64,000 nt of DNA from JAKVBK01 sp022447275 (GCA_047125605.1 CP138932.1:620001-684000); one strand, 5' to 3'; counted from the stretch's first letter, positions 50,179 through 59,087 are shown. Numbers and translations are program-made. Notes: generated from the sequence alone by a model not told the origin.

Positions 50179-51678
50179 TCAGTCCATTTGCTTGAAATGG
50201 AACTCGCCGCCTTCTTTCAGGCCGGACGGCCAGCGCGACGTGACCGTCTTTGTTCTTGTGTAGAACTTGAAGGCATCGGGCCCGTGCTGGTTGAGATCCC
50301 CAAAGACGGATTTCTTCCAACCGCCAAAGGTGTGATAGGCCAGCGGCACAGGGATCGGCACGTTGATACCAACCATGCCGATATTGATCCGGTTGGCGAA
50401 ATCACGGGCCGTATCGCCATCGCGCGTAAAGATCGCAGTTCCGTTGCCATACTCGTGGTCCATGGCAAGGCCGATGGCCTCTTCATAGCTCTGGGCGCGC
50501 ACGGTCGACAGGACAGGTCCAAAGATCTCTGTCTTGTAGATGTCCATGTCCTTGGTGACCTTGTCGAAAAGGTGGGGCCCGACAAAGAAGCCTTCCTCAT
50601 AGCCCTGAAGCGAGAAGTTCCGTCCGTCGACAACCAACTCAGCCCCTTGCTCAACACCTGTTTCGACGAGGCGGTGAATGTTGGCCTTGGCTGCTGCCGT
50701 CACAACGGGGCCGTAGTCAACCTCGTCACCGGCGGTGTAGGGGCCGACCTTCAGCTTTTCGATGCGGGGCACCAGCTTTTCAATCAGGCGATCGGCGGTT
50801 TCGTCGCCGACGGGCACAGCCACTGAGATAGCCATGCAGCGTTCGCCTGCAGCGCCATAGCCCGCCCCCACAAGCGCGTCAGCAGCCTGATCCATGTCCG
50901 CATCGGGCATGATGATCATGTGGTTCTTTGCGCCCCCGAAGCACTGCACCCGCTTGCCGTTAGAGCAGCCCCGGCCGTAGATGTATTCGGCAATCGGGGT
51001 CGAGCCGACGAAGCCGATGGACTGTACAATCGGGTTGTCCAGCAGCGCGTCGACCGATTCCTTGTCGCCGTTCACAACCTGCAGAATGCCTTTGGGAAGG
51101 CCTGCTTCCTCCATGAGCTCCGCCAGCATCAAGGGCACGGAAGGGTCGCGCTCTGATGGCTTCAGGATGAATGCATTTCCGCAGACGATTGCCGGTGCAA
51201 ACATCCACATCGGGATCATGGCCGGGAAGTTGAAGGGGGTGATGCCGGCGGTGACGCCCAGCGGCTGGCGCATGGAATACATGTCGATGCCCGGGCCGGC
51301 GCTATCGGTGAACTCGCCCTTCAGCATTTGTGGTGCGGCGATGCAGTATTCGACCACTTCGAGGCCGCGCTGAACGTCACCCTTTGCATCGGGAACGGTC
51401 TTGCCATGCTCGCGCGACAGAGCCTCGGCGAGCTTGTCCATGTCCCGGTTGAGCAGGTCAACGAACTTCATCATAACACGCGCGCGGCGCTGCGGGTTGA
51501 CCGCGCCCCAAGCGGGCTGGGCAGCAGCAGCAATCTCGACGGCTGCGTCGACTTCGGCCTTGGAGGCAAGTGGAACTTGCGCCTGAACCTCGCCGGTGGC
51601 CGGGTTAAAAACATCGGCCATGCGCCCGGACGATCCGGTGACATGCGCGCCGTTCACGTAGTGGCTGAGCTGCTGCAT
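50179..51678 (-). CDS. mmsA: CoA-acylating methylmalonate-semialdehyde dehydrogenase
   Basis: The enzyme converts methylmalonate semialdehyde to propionyl-CoA, finishing valine (and myo-inositol) degradation. The 499-residue protein starts at 51678 (AGAGGAA upstream). Motifs: PFNFPAMIPMWMFAPAIVCG, GSTPIAEYIYGRG, and the catalytic Cys in GAGYGAAGERCMAIS. The tail VPIPVPLAYHTFGGWKKS is typical of MmsA. It is separated from the acd-hibch-mmsB run by about 270 bp with its own terminator, so it is probably a separate unit. Confidence 0.95.
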   Translation of the reverse strand: MQQLSHYVNGAHVTGSSGRMADVFNPATGEVQAQVPLASKAEVDAAVEIAAAAQPAWGAVNPQRRARVMMKFVDLLNRDMDKLAEALSREHGKTVPDAKGDVQRGLEVVEYCIAAPQMLKGEFTDSAGPGIDMYSMRQPLGVTAGITPFNFPAMIPMWMFAPAIVCGNAFILKPSERDPSVPLMLAELMEEAGLPKGILQVVNGDKESVDALLDNPIVQSIGFVGSTPIAEYIYGRGCSNGKRVQCFGGAKNHMIIMPDADMDQAADALVGAGYGAAGERCMAISVAVPVGDETADRLIEKLVPRIEKLKVGPYTAGDEVDYGPVVTAAAKANIHRLVETGVEQGAELVVDGRNFSLQGYEEGFFVGPHLFDKVTKDMDIYKTEIFGPVLSTVRAQSYEEAIGLAMDHEYGNGTAIFTRDGDTARDFANRINIGMVGINVPIPVPLAYHTFGGWKKSVFGDLNQHGPDAFKFYTRTKTVTSRWPSGLKEGGEFHFKQMD

Positions 51679-51826
51679 AAATACGATTCCTCTTCGCGAT
51701 TTCACAGTGGAATAGCCGTCTGCGACAGACATGAAAAGGGGGCGTGCGCATGCGTGTCTTCTGTTGACACAGACAAGCTCTGCCTCGCACGCTGAAATGA
51801 CCAACCGTTTGTCAGGGAGGCACACC

Positions 51827-52264
51827 ATGCTTGTTCATCAGATCATGAAGTCTAAAGCCACCGATCGCGTGGTTACCATTCGCCCCGAAGAGCGTGTCTC
51901 GGCGGCCGTCGACGTTCTTGCGCGAGAGCGGATTGGTACGGTTGTGGTCACGCCAGATGACGCCACCGTGCAGGGAATCCTGTCTGAGCGTGATATCGTG
52001 AGAGAACTGGGCAGGCGGGGCACAAGCTGCATGGAGGACCTCGTCACATCGGTTATGACAGGCAAGGTTGTGTTCTGCACAAGGTCTGACACTTCTGTGG
52101 ATGTCATGCGCAAAATGACAGACGGACGGTTTCGGCATATGCCGGTCGTGGAGGACGGTGTACTGGTTGGGCTGATCAGTTTGGGTGACGTGATCAAGTC
52201 TCGGTTGATCGAGCTTTCGATGGAAAAAGAAAGCCTCGAAGAGATGATAAAGGGTGGTTACTGA
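51827..52264 (+). CDS. Two-CBS-domain protein
   Basis: A 145-residue stand-alone Bateman module with two CBS domains (about 6-65 and 75-130): VSAAVDVLARERIGTVVVTP with GILSERDIVREL, and VDVMRKMTDGRFRHMPVVED with GLISLGDVIKSRL. Such modules bind adenosine nucleotides such as AMP or ATP as energy sensors; the partner is unknown. The start at 51827 follows AGGGAGG. It is divergent from mmsA and precedes coaD by about 100 bp. Confidence 0.9.
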   Translation: MLVHQIMKSKATDRVVTIRPEERVSAAVDVLARERIGTVVVTPDDATVQGILSERDIVRELGRRGTSCMEDLVTSVMTGKVVFCTRSDTSVDVMRKMTDGRFRHMPVVEDGVLVGLISLGDVIKSRLIELSMEKESLEEMIKGGY

Positions 52265-52360
52265 ACGTCAGAGGGCGGCGTGAGGGGCTGAACGCTTGAA
52301 TTTAGGTGTCGATTGCTGTCTTTGCCCTATAAGGAGACGGCAAGCACAAGGACTATTGCC

Positions 52361-52873
52361 ATGCGGACAGGGCTGTATCCCGGAACCTTTGACCCGATCA
52401 CACGCGGTCATCTCGATATCATCCGCCGGGCCACCGCCTTGGTGGACAAGCTGGTCATCGGGGTTGCGATTAATCGCGATAAGGGCCCCATGTTCGATCT
52501 GGACGAGCGCGTGGATATGGTGAAATCCCAGACCCGTGCAATCAGTGAAGCATCCGGGTGTGAGATCCTTGTGCATCCTTTCGAGAACCTGCTGATTGAC
52601 TGTGCCCGTGACGTGGGCGCGTCGATCATTGTGCGCGGACTGCGCGCGGTGGCGGATTTCGAGTATGAGTATCAGATGGTCAACATGAACCGTCAGTTGG
52701 ATGACACGATCGAGACGGTGTTCCTTATGGCTGAAGCACAGCACCAGGCGATCGCGTCCAAGCTTGTGAAGGAAATTGCGCGGCTTGGCGGGAACGTGAC
52801 GAAATTCGTGACCCCTGATGTGGATCAGATGCTGCGCACCAAACTGGCAGCAAGCCGGGCCGCCGCGGAATAA
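52361..52873 (+). CDS. coaD: Phosphopantetheine adenylyltransferase
   Basis: The enzyme makes dephospho-CoA from 4'-phosphopantetheine and ATP. The 170-residue protein starts MRTGLYPGTFDPITRGHLDI, which contains the TxGH nucleotidyltransferase motif. VRGLRAVADFEYEYQMVNMN and the helix ETVFLMAEAQHQAIASKLVK with the KLVKE segment are also typical. It is about 10 residues longer than the Escherichia coli enzyme at the C-terminus. The chosen ATG 52361 has AAGGAC upstream. Confidence 0.95.
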   Translation: MRTGLYPGTFDPITRGHLDIIRRATALVDKLVIGVAINRDKGPMFDLDERVDMVKSQTRAISEASGCEILVHPFENLLIDCARDVGASIIVRGLRAVADFEYEYQMVNMNRQLDDTIETVFLMAEAQHQAIASKLVKEIARLGGNVTKFVTPDVDQMLRTKLAASRAAAE

Positions 52874-53026
52874 TGCCACCCGTCTTTCTGTGAAACCGGC
52901 AGCGCCGAGCGCCTCGACATCTGGTGCAACTTGGCGCGCAGGCCTGCCGTTCGTCCTTTCAATACCCACTTGAGATGGCCAGATCCCTCCAGCCCTAGAC
53001 ACCAAGCAAGATGAGAAGATTTCGCG

Positions 53027-53662
53027 TCATGCTTCCAAGTGTAGCTGATCACTTATGTCCCGCTGCTCCGCGAGGGCTTGCCGGACAATTTGGAAAGCGG
53101 ACGACAAAAATAGGCCAGCCATGATCGTCGCAACAATCAGGTCAGGCCAGCCCGTTGCAGTGCCCCAGACGCCCAAGGCCGCAAACATCACGGCGACGTT
53201 GCTGATGGCGTCGTTGCGCGAGCATAACCAGACAGACCGCACGTTGGCGTCACCGTCCTTATAGCGCACCAGCAAGAACACACTGGCGAGGTTGGTGAGC
53301 AACGCCAGAAAACCAACAGCGCCTATGATCTCGGCTGTGGGAACCCCAATATAGAACACGCGATAGACGGTCGAGCCGAAGACCCACAGTCCCATCAACA
53401 AGAGGCTGAATCCTTTGAACAGTGCGGCGTTCGTGCGGGCGCGAAGTGAGGCCCCGATAACCGCCAGAGAAATGCCGTAGGTCATCGCATCGCCAGCAAA
53501 GTCGAGTGCATCGGCTTGCAAAGCCTGTGATTGCGCCAAGTGGCCTGCTGTCATTTCAACCGCGAACATCACTGCGTTCAATGCAATGACGATCCAGAGC
53601 CGTCGTTTGTAGTCGTCTGAAACGCCATCAAATTTGGTGTCACTTCCGCAGCAACCTGCCAT
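53027..53662 (-). CDS. Cation diffusion facilitator-type metal exporter
   Basis: The 211-residue membrane protein starts with a cysteine-containing metal-binding-like N-terminus (MAGCCGSDTKFD) and has five to six helices. The metal-site motifs are QADALDFAGDAMTYG in helix II and SRNDAISNVAVM in helix V, the Asp pairs of CDF transporters. It lacks the C-terminal cytoplasmic metallochaperone-like domain and is shorter than CzcD-type members. The adjacent MerR-type regulator and operator indicate metal-induced expression; zinc, cadmium or cobalt are likely, but copper or mercury cannot be excluded. Confidence 0.85.
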   Translation of the reverse strand: MAGCCGSDTKFDGVSDDYKRRLWIVIALNAVMFAVEMTAGHLAQSQALQADALDFAGDAMTYGISLAVIGASLRARTNAALFKGFSLLLMGLWVFGSTVYRVFYIGVPTAEIIGAVGFLALLTNLASVFLLVRYKDGDANVRSVWLCSRNDAISNVAVMFAALGVWGTATGWPDLIVATIMAGLFLSSAFQIVRQALAEQRDISDQLHLEA

Positions 53663-53693
53663 GGGAAATTCTCTTTCAACTTGCGTTGATGAT

Positions 53694-53724
53694 GATGTAA
53701 TCTCTCTAGTAACTCGAGGTTCAA
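53694..53724 (-). promoter_or_regulatory. MerR-type promoter/operator for the CDF exporter
   Basis: On the minus strand, -35 TTGAAC (53724-53719) and -10 TACATC (53699-53694) are separated by 19 bases, the over-long spacer used by MerR activators. The spacer holds the dyad CTC-x-AGT-x-ACT-x-GAG (53704-53718). It drives the exporter, and its position also allows autoregulation of the divergent regulator. Confidence 0.8.
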
Positions 53725-53736
53725 GAGGTTTCTTTT

Positions 53737-54153
53737 ATGTTTTCTATCGGGGAGCTTTCGAAGCGCACGAAGGTCAAGGTGCCAACCATCCGGTACTATG
53801 AGGAGATGGGTCTTCTGGCAGAAGCGGAACGCACGCGCGGCAATCAAAGACGCTACGATAAAGCCGGATTGGAACGTTTAAGTTTCATCCGCCATGCCCG
53901 AGATTTGGGCTTTTCGATTGAGGCAATCTCGTCGCTCATCGAATTGCAGGATCACCCTGACAGATCGTGTAGCGCTGCATCACAGATCGCGTCGTCGCAT
54001 CTTGCAGACGTGCGCGACAAAATAAAACGGCTCAAACTGCTCGAAAAAGAATTGTCCCGAATTTCCAGCGGCTGCGATGGAAACGGCCTTTCAGAAAACT
54101 GCTATGTGCTGGCGTCTTTGGCCGATCACGATCTTTGTAGCATAGAGCACTGA
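53737..54153 (+). CDS. MerR-family metal-responsive regulator
   Basis: The 138-residue regulator has the MerR helix-turn-helix (IGELSKRTKVKVPTIRYYEE) and GNQRRYDKAGLERLSFIRHA, then a dimerisation helix and a cysteine-bearing effector end (DRSC, SSGCDGNG, ENCYV, HDLCSIEH). The Cys/His set resembles ZntR/CadR-type sensors of divalent soft metals. It is divergent from the exporter, with one shared operator. Metal identity is inferred only as a soft divalent ion. Confidence 0.88.
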   Translation: MFSIGELSKRTKVKVPTIRYYEEMGLLAEAERTRGNQRRYDKAGLERLSFIRHARDLGFSIEAISSLIELQDHPDRSCSAASQIASSHLADVRDKIKRLKLLEKELSRISSGCDGNGLSENCYVLASLADHDLCSIEH

Positions 54154-54259
54154 TTGCGATAGCGGACATTGCTGATCACTATTTTGATGGAAGAAAAGTC
54201 CGCATAGCGCACCTAAGCGCAAAGTGCAGGGATTGTCCGGCCTCAGTCTTCTCACAAAA

Positions 54260-54287
54260 TTGGCTCCACCTTGTCTGGTGGAGCCAA
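54260..54287 (-). terminator. Terminator downstream of gap (copy 1)
   Basis: TTGGCTCCACC pairs perfectly with GGTGGAGCCAA around a six-base loop. On the minus strand the stem is followed by TTTTG, about 100 bp after the gap stop. Confidence 0.65.
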
Positions 54288-54390
54288 AAATACTCGGCAA
54301 ATTGTCTTTGGATACCGTCGGCAACGCGGAATGCCTAAGGTACTGTCTTGCCCGTTGCCTTCACGCGTACGCAGAAACGGTGCGCGCGCT

Positions 54391-55392
54391 TCAGAGCAAC
54401 TTCGCCATGGCGATTGCGGTGTCTGACATCCGGCATGAGAATCCCCATTCGTTGTCATACCAGCTCAGGATGCGCACCATGTTGCCTTCCAGCACCTTTG
54501 TCTGATCGGTGGCAAAGATCGACGAGTGGCTGTCATGGTTGAAATCCATAGAGACCAGTTTTTCGTCTGTGACGCCAAGAACGCCTTTCAGCGGGCCTGC
54601 TGCGGCTGCGCGCACTGCGTCGTTGATCTCTTCGGCGGTTGTGTCGCGGGCCGCCTCGAATGTCAGATCGACAACGGATACGTTCGGCGTGGGCACCCGG
54701 ATGGCCACACCATCCAGCTTGCCCTTCAACTCGGGCAGAACCAGGCCAACCGCGCGCGCAGCGCCCGTGGAAGTTGGGATCATATTCATGGCGGCCGCGC
54801 GCGACCGGTAGAGATCCGAGTGCATAGTATCCAGCGTGGGCTGGTCACCCGTGTAGCTGTGAATGGTGGTCATGAAGCCGCGCTTGATGCCAACCGCGTC
54901 ATTCAGCGTCTTTGCAACGGGGCTGAGGCAGTTGGTGGTGCAAGAGGCATTCGAGACGATGATATCGTCGGCGGTCAGGCTGTCATGGTTCACACCGTAG
55001 ACGATTGTTGCATCCGCACCGCTGGCAGGGGCCGAAACCAGAACGCGTTTGGAGCCATTCTGGAGATGAAGCGCAGCCTTGTCGCGTGCGGTGAAGATAC
55101 CGGTGCATTCAAGCGCAATATCCACATCCGCCCAAGGCAATTTGGCTGGATCGCGTTCGGCAGTTACCCGGATTTCCTGCCCATCGATTGAAATGCTGTT
55201 TTCGCCGACGGTTACGGTGCTGGGAAACCGACCGTGCACGCTGTCATGGCGCAGCAGATGAGCGTTGGTTTCAACCGGTCCGAGATCGTTGATCGCGACG
55301 ACCTGAATGTCATCACGGCCATTTTCGACGATGGAGCGCAGGACATTGCGCCCAATGCGCCCGAAACCATTGATTGCGACGGTAACGGTCAT
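54391..55392 (-). CDS. gap: Glyceraldehyde-3-phosphate dehydrogenase, copy 1
   Basis: The 333-residue glycolytic/gluconeogenic enzyme starts MTVTVAINGFGRIGRNVLRS and has the catalytic SNASCTTNCLSP (active Cys about 154), IHSYTGDQPTLD and the C-terminal WYDNEWGFSCRMSD. Sequence upstream to 55455 is leader. Residue Asp in VVAINDLGP, after the second strand, suggests NAD preference. Two LacI-type palindromes sit 78-106 bp before the start. The copy is about two-thirds identical by eye to copy 2, so they are old paralogues. Confidence 0.95.
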   Translation of the reverse strand: MTVTVAINGFGRIGRNVLRSIVENGRDDIQVVAINDLGPVETNAHLLRHDSVHGRFPSTVTVGENSISIDGQEIRVTAERDPAKLPWADVDIALECTGIFTARDKAALHLQNGSKRVLVSAPASGADATIVYGVNHDSLTADDIIVSNASCTTNCLSPVAKTLNDAVGIKRGFMTTIHSYTGDQPTLDTMHSDLYRSRAAAMNMIPTSTGAARAVGLVLPELKGKLDGVAIRVPTPNVSVVDLTFEAARDTTAEEINDAVRAAAAGPLKGVLGVTDEKLVSMDFNHDSHSSIFATDQTKVLEGNMVRILSWYDNEWGFSCRMSDTAIAMAKLL

Positions 55393-55469
55393 GTGTGGTT
55401 CCTTTTGGGTTTTCACGAGCGGGCGAGGGGGGCAAAAGCTCCGCGCGCGACTCAAAATGCAATTGGCCG

Positions 55470-55498
55470 TGTTATCGCTAACACTGTTGGCGCTAACA
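55470..55498. promoter_or_regulatory. Tandem LacI-type palindromes before gap copy 1
   Basis: TGTTATCGCTAACA (55470-55483) and TGTTGGCGCTAACA (55485-55498) are two near-identical 14-bp semi-palindromes one base apart. They resemble LacI-family operators of the central-carbon regulator type (CceR in Rhodobacter, from memory). A regulator bound here would control gap. Confidence 0.65.
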
Positions 55499-55546
55499 AG
55501 TCCAATCAGAGCGAAAAGTCACCACTTTCGGGAATTGCCGAGAATT

Positions 55547-55690
55547 CTAGCGCCAGAAGGCGAGATACTGTGACAATCGGACAAGCTGTTCCATGATAAG
55601 AACCAACAGCATCCCATCGTAATAGATTTGATCTACCACAAAGACGGAAATGAGCAGAACACCGAGAATCACGGCTAAGGTATTGGTCAT
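55547..55690 (-). CDS. 47-residue membrane protein between the gap genes
   Basis: The peptide MTNTLAVILGVLLISVFVVD continues QIYYDGMLLVLIMEQLVRL to the tail AFWR. It has one clear membrane helix followed by an amphipathic helix. The ATG at 55690 is the only sensible start; further-upstream in-frame sequence runs through a terminator. I recall a similar small gene in the same position in other Roseobacter genomes. Its function is unknown; a link to GAPDH is only positional. Confidence 0.65.
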   Translation of the reverse strand: MTNTLAVILGVLLISVFVVDQIYYDGMLLVLIMEQLVRLSQYLAFWR

Positions 55691-55765
55691 AAGCTCAGGA
55701 TATACGCGGCCAACACATGAAGGGGAATGAGAAAGCCCTGACAGGTGAAGCGCGCCCAAAAACAA

Positions 55766-55788
55766 ACGGCGCGCCTGAGGCACGCCGT
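55766..55788 (-). terminator. Terminator downstream of gap copy 2
   Basis: ACGGCG and CGCCGT close a loop that itself contains GCC-TCA-GGC. On the minus strand it is followed by TTGTTTTTGG, 33 bp after the gap stop. Confidence 0.75.
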
Positions 55789-55820
55789 CATGTCACTTGT
55801 GTCATTCATTGGCTGGAGGC

Positions 55821-56825
55821 TCAGTGCGTGAGGCGGCCCATGGCAGCGGCCACATCTGCCATGCGTGCAGAAAACCCCCACTCATTGTCATACCATGCCA
55901 GCACGCGGACAGTGCGCCCGCCGACGACTTTTGTCTGATCCGGTGCAAAGATTGAGGAGTGAGTCGTGTGATTGAAGTCGATTGATACTTTTGGTTCCGG
56001 GTCATAGCTGAGAACTGCGCCCATGTGGCCCGCTGCGGCCTCTCGCACGATTTCATTGACGTCTTGAACAGTTACGTCTTTGGCTGCTTCAAAGGTCAGA
56101 TCGACGGCCGAGACATTGGGTGTGGGGACGCGCAGGGCCGTGCCGTCCAGTTTGCCGTCCAATTCGGGCAGAACATCGCGGAGCGCTTTGGCGGCCCCCG
56201 TGGATGTGGGGATCATGGCCATCGCCGCCGCGCGGGCGCGATATAGGTCGGAGTGGCGCCGATCCAGCGTGGGCTGGTCGCCGGTGTAGCTGTGGATCGT
56301 CGTCATGATGCCTCGCTCAATGCCAATGGAGTCATTGAGCACCTTGGCCAGTGGGGCCAGGCAGTTCGTGGTGCAGGATCCGTTGGACACCACCTTGTGC
56401 ATTTGCTCCAACTCGCGGTGATTGACGCCATAGACGATCGTCTTGTCGGCATGCTTTGCGGGTGCCGACACCAGCACGCTCTTTGCGCCATGCTCCAGAT
56501 GCACCGCTGCCTTGGCGCGTTCGTTGAACTTGCCAGTGCATTCCAGCACGACGTCGCAGCCGCTCCAGTCCAATTCTGTCGGGTCGTAGGTTGAGTACAC
56601 CTGCATTGGCCCGCGGCCCAGGTCCATCGTGGTGCCGTCAACTTTGATTTCGCCCGCAAAGCGCCCGTGGACACTGTCATATCTCAGCAGGTGGGCATTG
56701 GTTTCGATGGGGCCGGTTGCGTTGATTTTCACGACCTGAACATCGTTGCGCGCGCTCTCTGCGATGTGCGCGAGAGTACAGCGGCCAATGCGACCGAAAC
56801 CGTTAATTCCGACAGTCACCGTCAT
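55821..56825 (-). CDS. gap: Glyceraldehyde-3-phosphate dehydrogenase, copy 2
   Basis: The 334-residue paralogue starts MTVTVGINGFGRIGRCTLAH after CAGGAG and has SNGSCTTNCLAP, IHSYTGDQPTLDRRHSD and WYDNEWGFSARM. At the coenzyme-specificity position it has Asn (VVKINATGP) where copy 1 has Asp, a change often seen in GapB-type or NADP-using enzymes. This suggests division of labour between glycolytic and gluconeogenic or Calvin-type flux, which is inference. It lies downstream of tkt, separated by a hairpin and operators. Confidence 0.95.
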   Translation of the reverse strand: MTVTVGINGFGRIGRCTLAHIAESARNDVQVVKINATGPIETNAHLLRYDSVHGRFAGEIKVDGTTMDLGRGPMQVYSTYDPTELDWSGCDVVLECTGKFNERAKAAVHLEHGAKSVLVSAPAKHADKTIVYGVNHRELEQMHKVVSNGSCTTNCLAPLAKVLNDSIGIERGIMTTIHSYTGDQPTLDRRHSDLYRARAAAMAMIPTSTGAAKALRDVLPELDGKLDGTALRVPTPNVSAVDLTFEAAKDVTVQDVNEIVREAAAGHMGAVLSYDPEPKVSIDFNHTTHSSIFAPDQTKVVGGRTVRVLAWYDNEWGFSARMADVAAAMGRLTH

Positions 56826-56917
56826 GTTGAGCTTCTCCTGCGCGCTTTTCCCATCCACTGCCAGCGAGATAGAGCCTTTTTTCTGTGCGAAAAAGAAAAA
56901 TCCTAGTTAAGACAGTG

Positions 56918-56962
56918 TGATAGCGTTAACAATGCGCGCTTTGTTGCCTGTTGGCGCTAACC
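56918..56962. promoter_or_regulatory. LacI-type palindromes before gap copy 2
   Basis: TGATAGCGTTAACA (56918-56931) and TGTTGGCGCTAACC (56949-56962) match the sites before gap copy 1 in most positions. A third, weaker match (TGGTGGCGTTAACA, 57016-57029) lies just after the tkt stop. Confidence 0.6.
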
Positions 56963-56971
56963 GTTAACGCA

Positions 56972-56997
56972 AACACGCACCCGAATGGGTGCGTGTT
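56972..56997 (-). terminator. Hairpin between tkt and gap copy 2
   Basis: AACACGCACCC pairs perfectly with GGGTGCGTGTT around GAAT, 60 bp after the tkt stop. There is no strong T-run, so it may be an attenuator-like or partial terminator. Confidence 0.6.
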
Positions 56998-57056
56998 GTA
57001 TGCAATGGGATGCAATGGTGGCGTTAACAGATTCGCTAAGCCGACACTCAGGCCGA

Positions 57057-59087
57057 TCAGCCGTTCTGAGCCATCACATCCTTTACCTTGGCCGCGATGT
57101 CTTCTGGCGTGATCTTAAAGTGAGCGAACAGGTCTCCGGCCGGGGCCGATGCACCGAAATCATGCATGCCGACAAAGCCGGATTTCTCACGCTTGCCGCG
57201 CTCACCGAACAGCCAGCGATCCCAGCCAAAGCGAATGCCAGCTTCCACGGCCACGCGCACCGGGCCTCCAGGCAGGACCTTGCGGCGATAGGCATCGTCG
57301 GTTTCCTCAAAAAGTTCCCAGCAGGGCATGGAGACCACACGCGTGCCGATGCCTTCGGCTTCCAGAAGGTCGCGCGCCGCCAGAGCGATCGAGACTTCGG
57401 AGCCCGTGGCCATCAGGATCGCCTGCAGTTTGTCCTGCGTCTTGTCTGCGAGCACATAGGCGCCGTTTGCAGATTGGTTTTTCCGAATGTGCGTGGTGCG
57501 CACCGTGGGCAGCCCCTGGCGCGACAGGGCCAGTACCGACGGGCTGTCGGTGGTGTTGAGCGCGATTTCCCAGGCTTCTGCAGTTTCCACCGCATCCGCG
57601 GGCCGGAACACCAACTGGTTAGGCGTCGCGCGCATCATGGCAAGATGCTCGACGGGCTGGTGTGTCGGGCCATCTTCGCCGAGGCCGATCGAGTCATGGG
57701 TCATGACATAAACAACCGGCTGTTTCATCAGAGAAGACAGCCGCATCGCAGGGCGGGCATAGTCCGCAAAGCACATGAACGTGCCGCCATAGGGGCGCAG
57801 GCCCCCATGCAGCGCGATCCCGTTCATGGCGGCCGCCATGCCATGCTCCCGGATGCCGTAATAGATGTAGCGTCCGCGGGGCGATTTGACGTCAAACACA
57901 TCAAGTTGCGAGGTTTTTGTATTGTTCGAGCCGGTAAGGTCGGCCGAGCCTCCGATGGTCTCTTTGGCAATCTCGTTGATCACCTCCAGCGCCATTTCAG
58001 AGGCTTTGCGCGTGGCCACTTTGGGCGCGCTTTCCGACAATTCAGCCCGGTAGTTGGTGAGCATCGCGTTCACCTTCTTGGGCAATTTGCCTTCCTGTGC
58101 GCGGTGCCAGCGTTCCTGGCGGCGTTCGCTCAGGGCGGTAAAATTCGTTTCCCATTCGAGGCGAGCTTCGGTACCGCGTGTGCCGATGGCTTCCCATGCG
58201 GCTTTCACATCCGCAGGAATTTCGAATGCGCCATACCCCCAGCCGTAGGCTGCTTTTGTGTCTGCGATCAACTGTGGATCGGTCAGCGCGCCATGCCCCT
58301 TGGATGTATCCTGTGCGGAGGAGCCAAGCGCGATATGCGTCTTGCAGCGGATCATCGTCGGGCGACGGCTCAGCTTCGCTTTTGCGATGGCCTCATCGAT
58401 TTCGGCCGGATTGTGCCCGTCGATTTCAAGCACTTCCCACTGAGCGGAGCGGAACCGGCGGACTTGGTCGGTCGCATCGGTGATCTCAACCTTGCCGTCA
58501 ATGGTGATGCCATTGTCATCCCAGAACACGATCAGCTTGCCTAGGCGCAGGCGGCCGGCCAACGTGATTGCTTCCTGGCTGACACCCTCCATCAGGCAGC
58601 CATCCCCGGCGATCACATAGGTGTGGTGGTCTACGATCTTGCGGCCCCAGGAAGCCCGCAGGTGCGCTTCCGCGATGGCCATCCCAACCGCCGTGGCAAG
58701 GCCTTGCCCAAGGGGGCCGGTTGTCGTTTCGATGCCCTTGGCGTGGCCGTATTCGGGGTGGCCAGCTGTGATGGCCCCCAGCTGGCGGAAGTTTTTCACC
58801 TGCTCAAGGGTCATGTCCGCATACCCGGTGAGGTGCAGCAGGGAATACAACAGCATTGAGCCATGTCCTGCAGACAGCACAAACCGGTCGCGATCGGCCC
58901 AGTCAGGCGCGGTCGCATCAAACTTCATGTGCTTTTCGAACAGAACGGTTGCGACATCTGCCATGCCCATGGGCATTCCAGAATGGCCGGAATTGGCAGC
59001 AGCCACGGCGTCAAGGGTCAGTGCACGAATGGCGCTCGCCTTTGCCCAGTGGTCCGGATTGGCGGCGCGCAGAGCGGTCAGGTCCAT
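57057..59087 (-). CDS. tkt: Transketolase
   Basis: The thiamine-diphosphate enzyme moves two-carbon ketol units in the pentose-phosphate and Calvin pathways. The 676-residue protein has AVAAANSGHSGMPMGMADVA near the N-terminus, the ThDP motif VIAGDGCLMEGVSQEA (GDG at about 156), DDNGITIDG, and the transketolase Pyr-domain segments GIREHGMAAAMNGIALHGG and THDSIGLGEDGPTHQP. It is full length. The 302 bp upstream to 59389 hold the promoter region for the divergent gene and no other gene. Confidence 0.97.
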   Translation of the reverse strand: MDLTALRAANPDHWAKASAIRALTLDAVAAANSGHSGMPMGMADVATVLFEKHMKFDATAPDWADRDRFVLSAGHGSMLLYSLLHLTGYADMTLEQVKNFRQLGAITAGHPEYGHAKGIETTTGPLGQGLATAVGMAIAEAHLRASWGRKIVDHHTYVIAGDGCLMEGVSQEAITLAGRLRLGKLIVFWDDNGITIDGKVEITDATDQVRRFRSAQWEVLEIDGHNPAEIDEAIAKAKLSRRPTMIRCKTHIALGSSAQDTSKGHGALTDPQLIADTKAAYGWGYGAFEIPADVKAAWEAIGTRGTEARLEWETNFTALSERRQERWHRAQEGKLPKKVNAMLTNYRAELSESAPKVATRKASEMALEVINEIAKETIGGSADLTGSNNTKTSQLDVFDVKSPRGRYIYYGIREHGMAAAMNGIALHGGLRPYGGTFMCFADYARPAMRLSSLMKQPVVYVMTHDSIGLGEDGPTHQPVEHLAMMRATPNQLVFRPADAVETAEAWEIALNTTDSPSVLALSRQGLPTVRTTHIRKNQSANGAYVLADKTQDKLQAILMATGSEVSIALAARDLLEAEGIGTRVVSMPCWELFEETDDAYRRKVLPGGPVRVAVEAGIRFGWDRWLFGERGKREKSGFVGMHDFGASAPAGDLFAHFKITPEDIAAKVKDVMAQNG

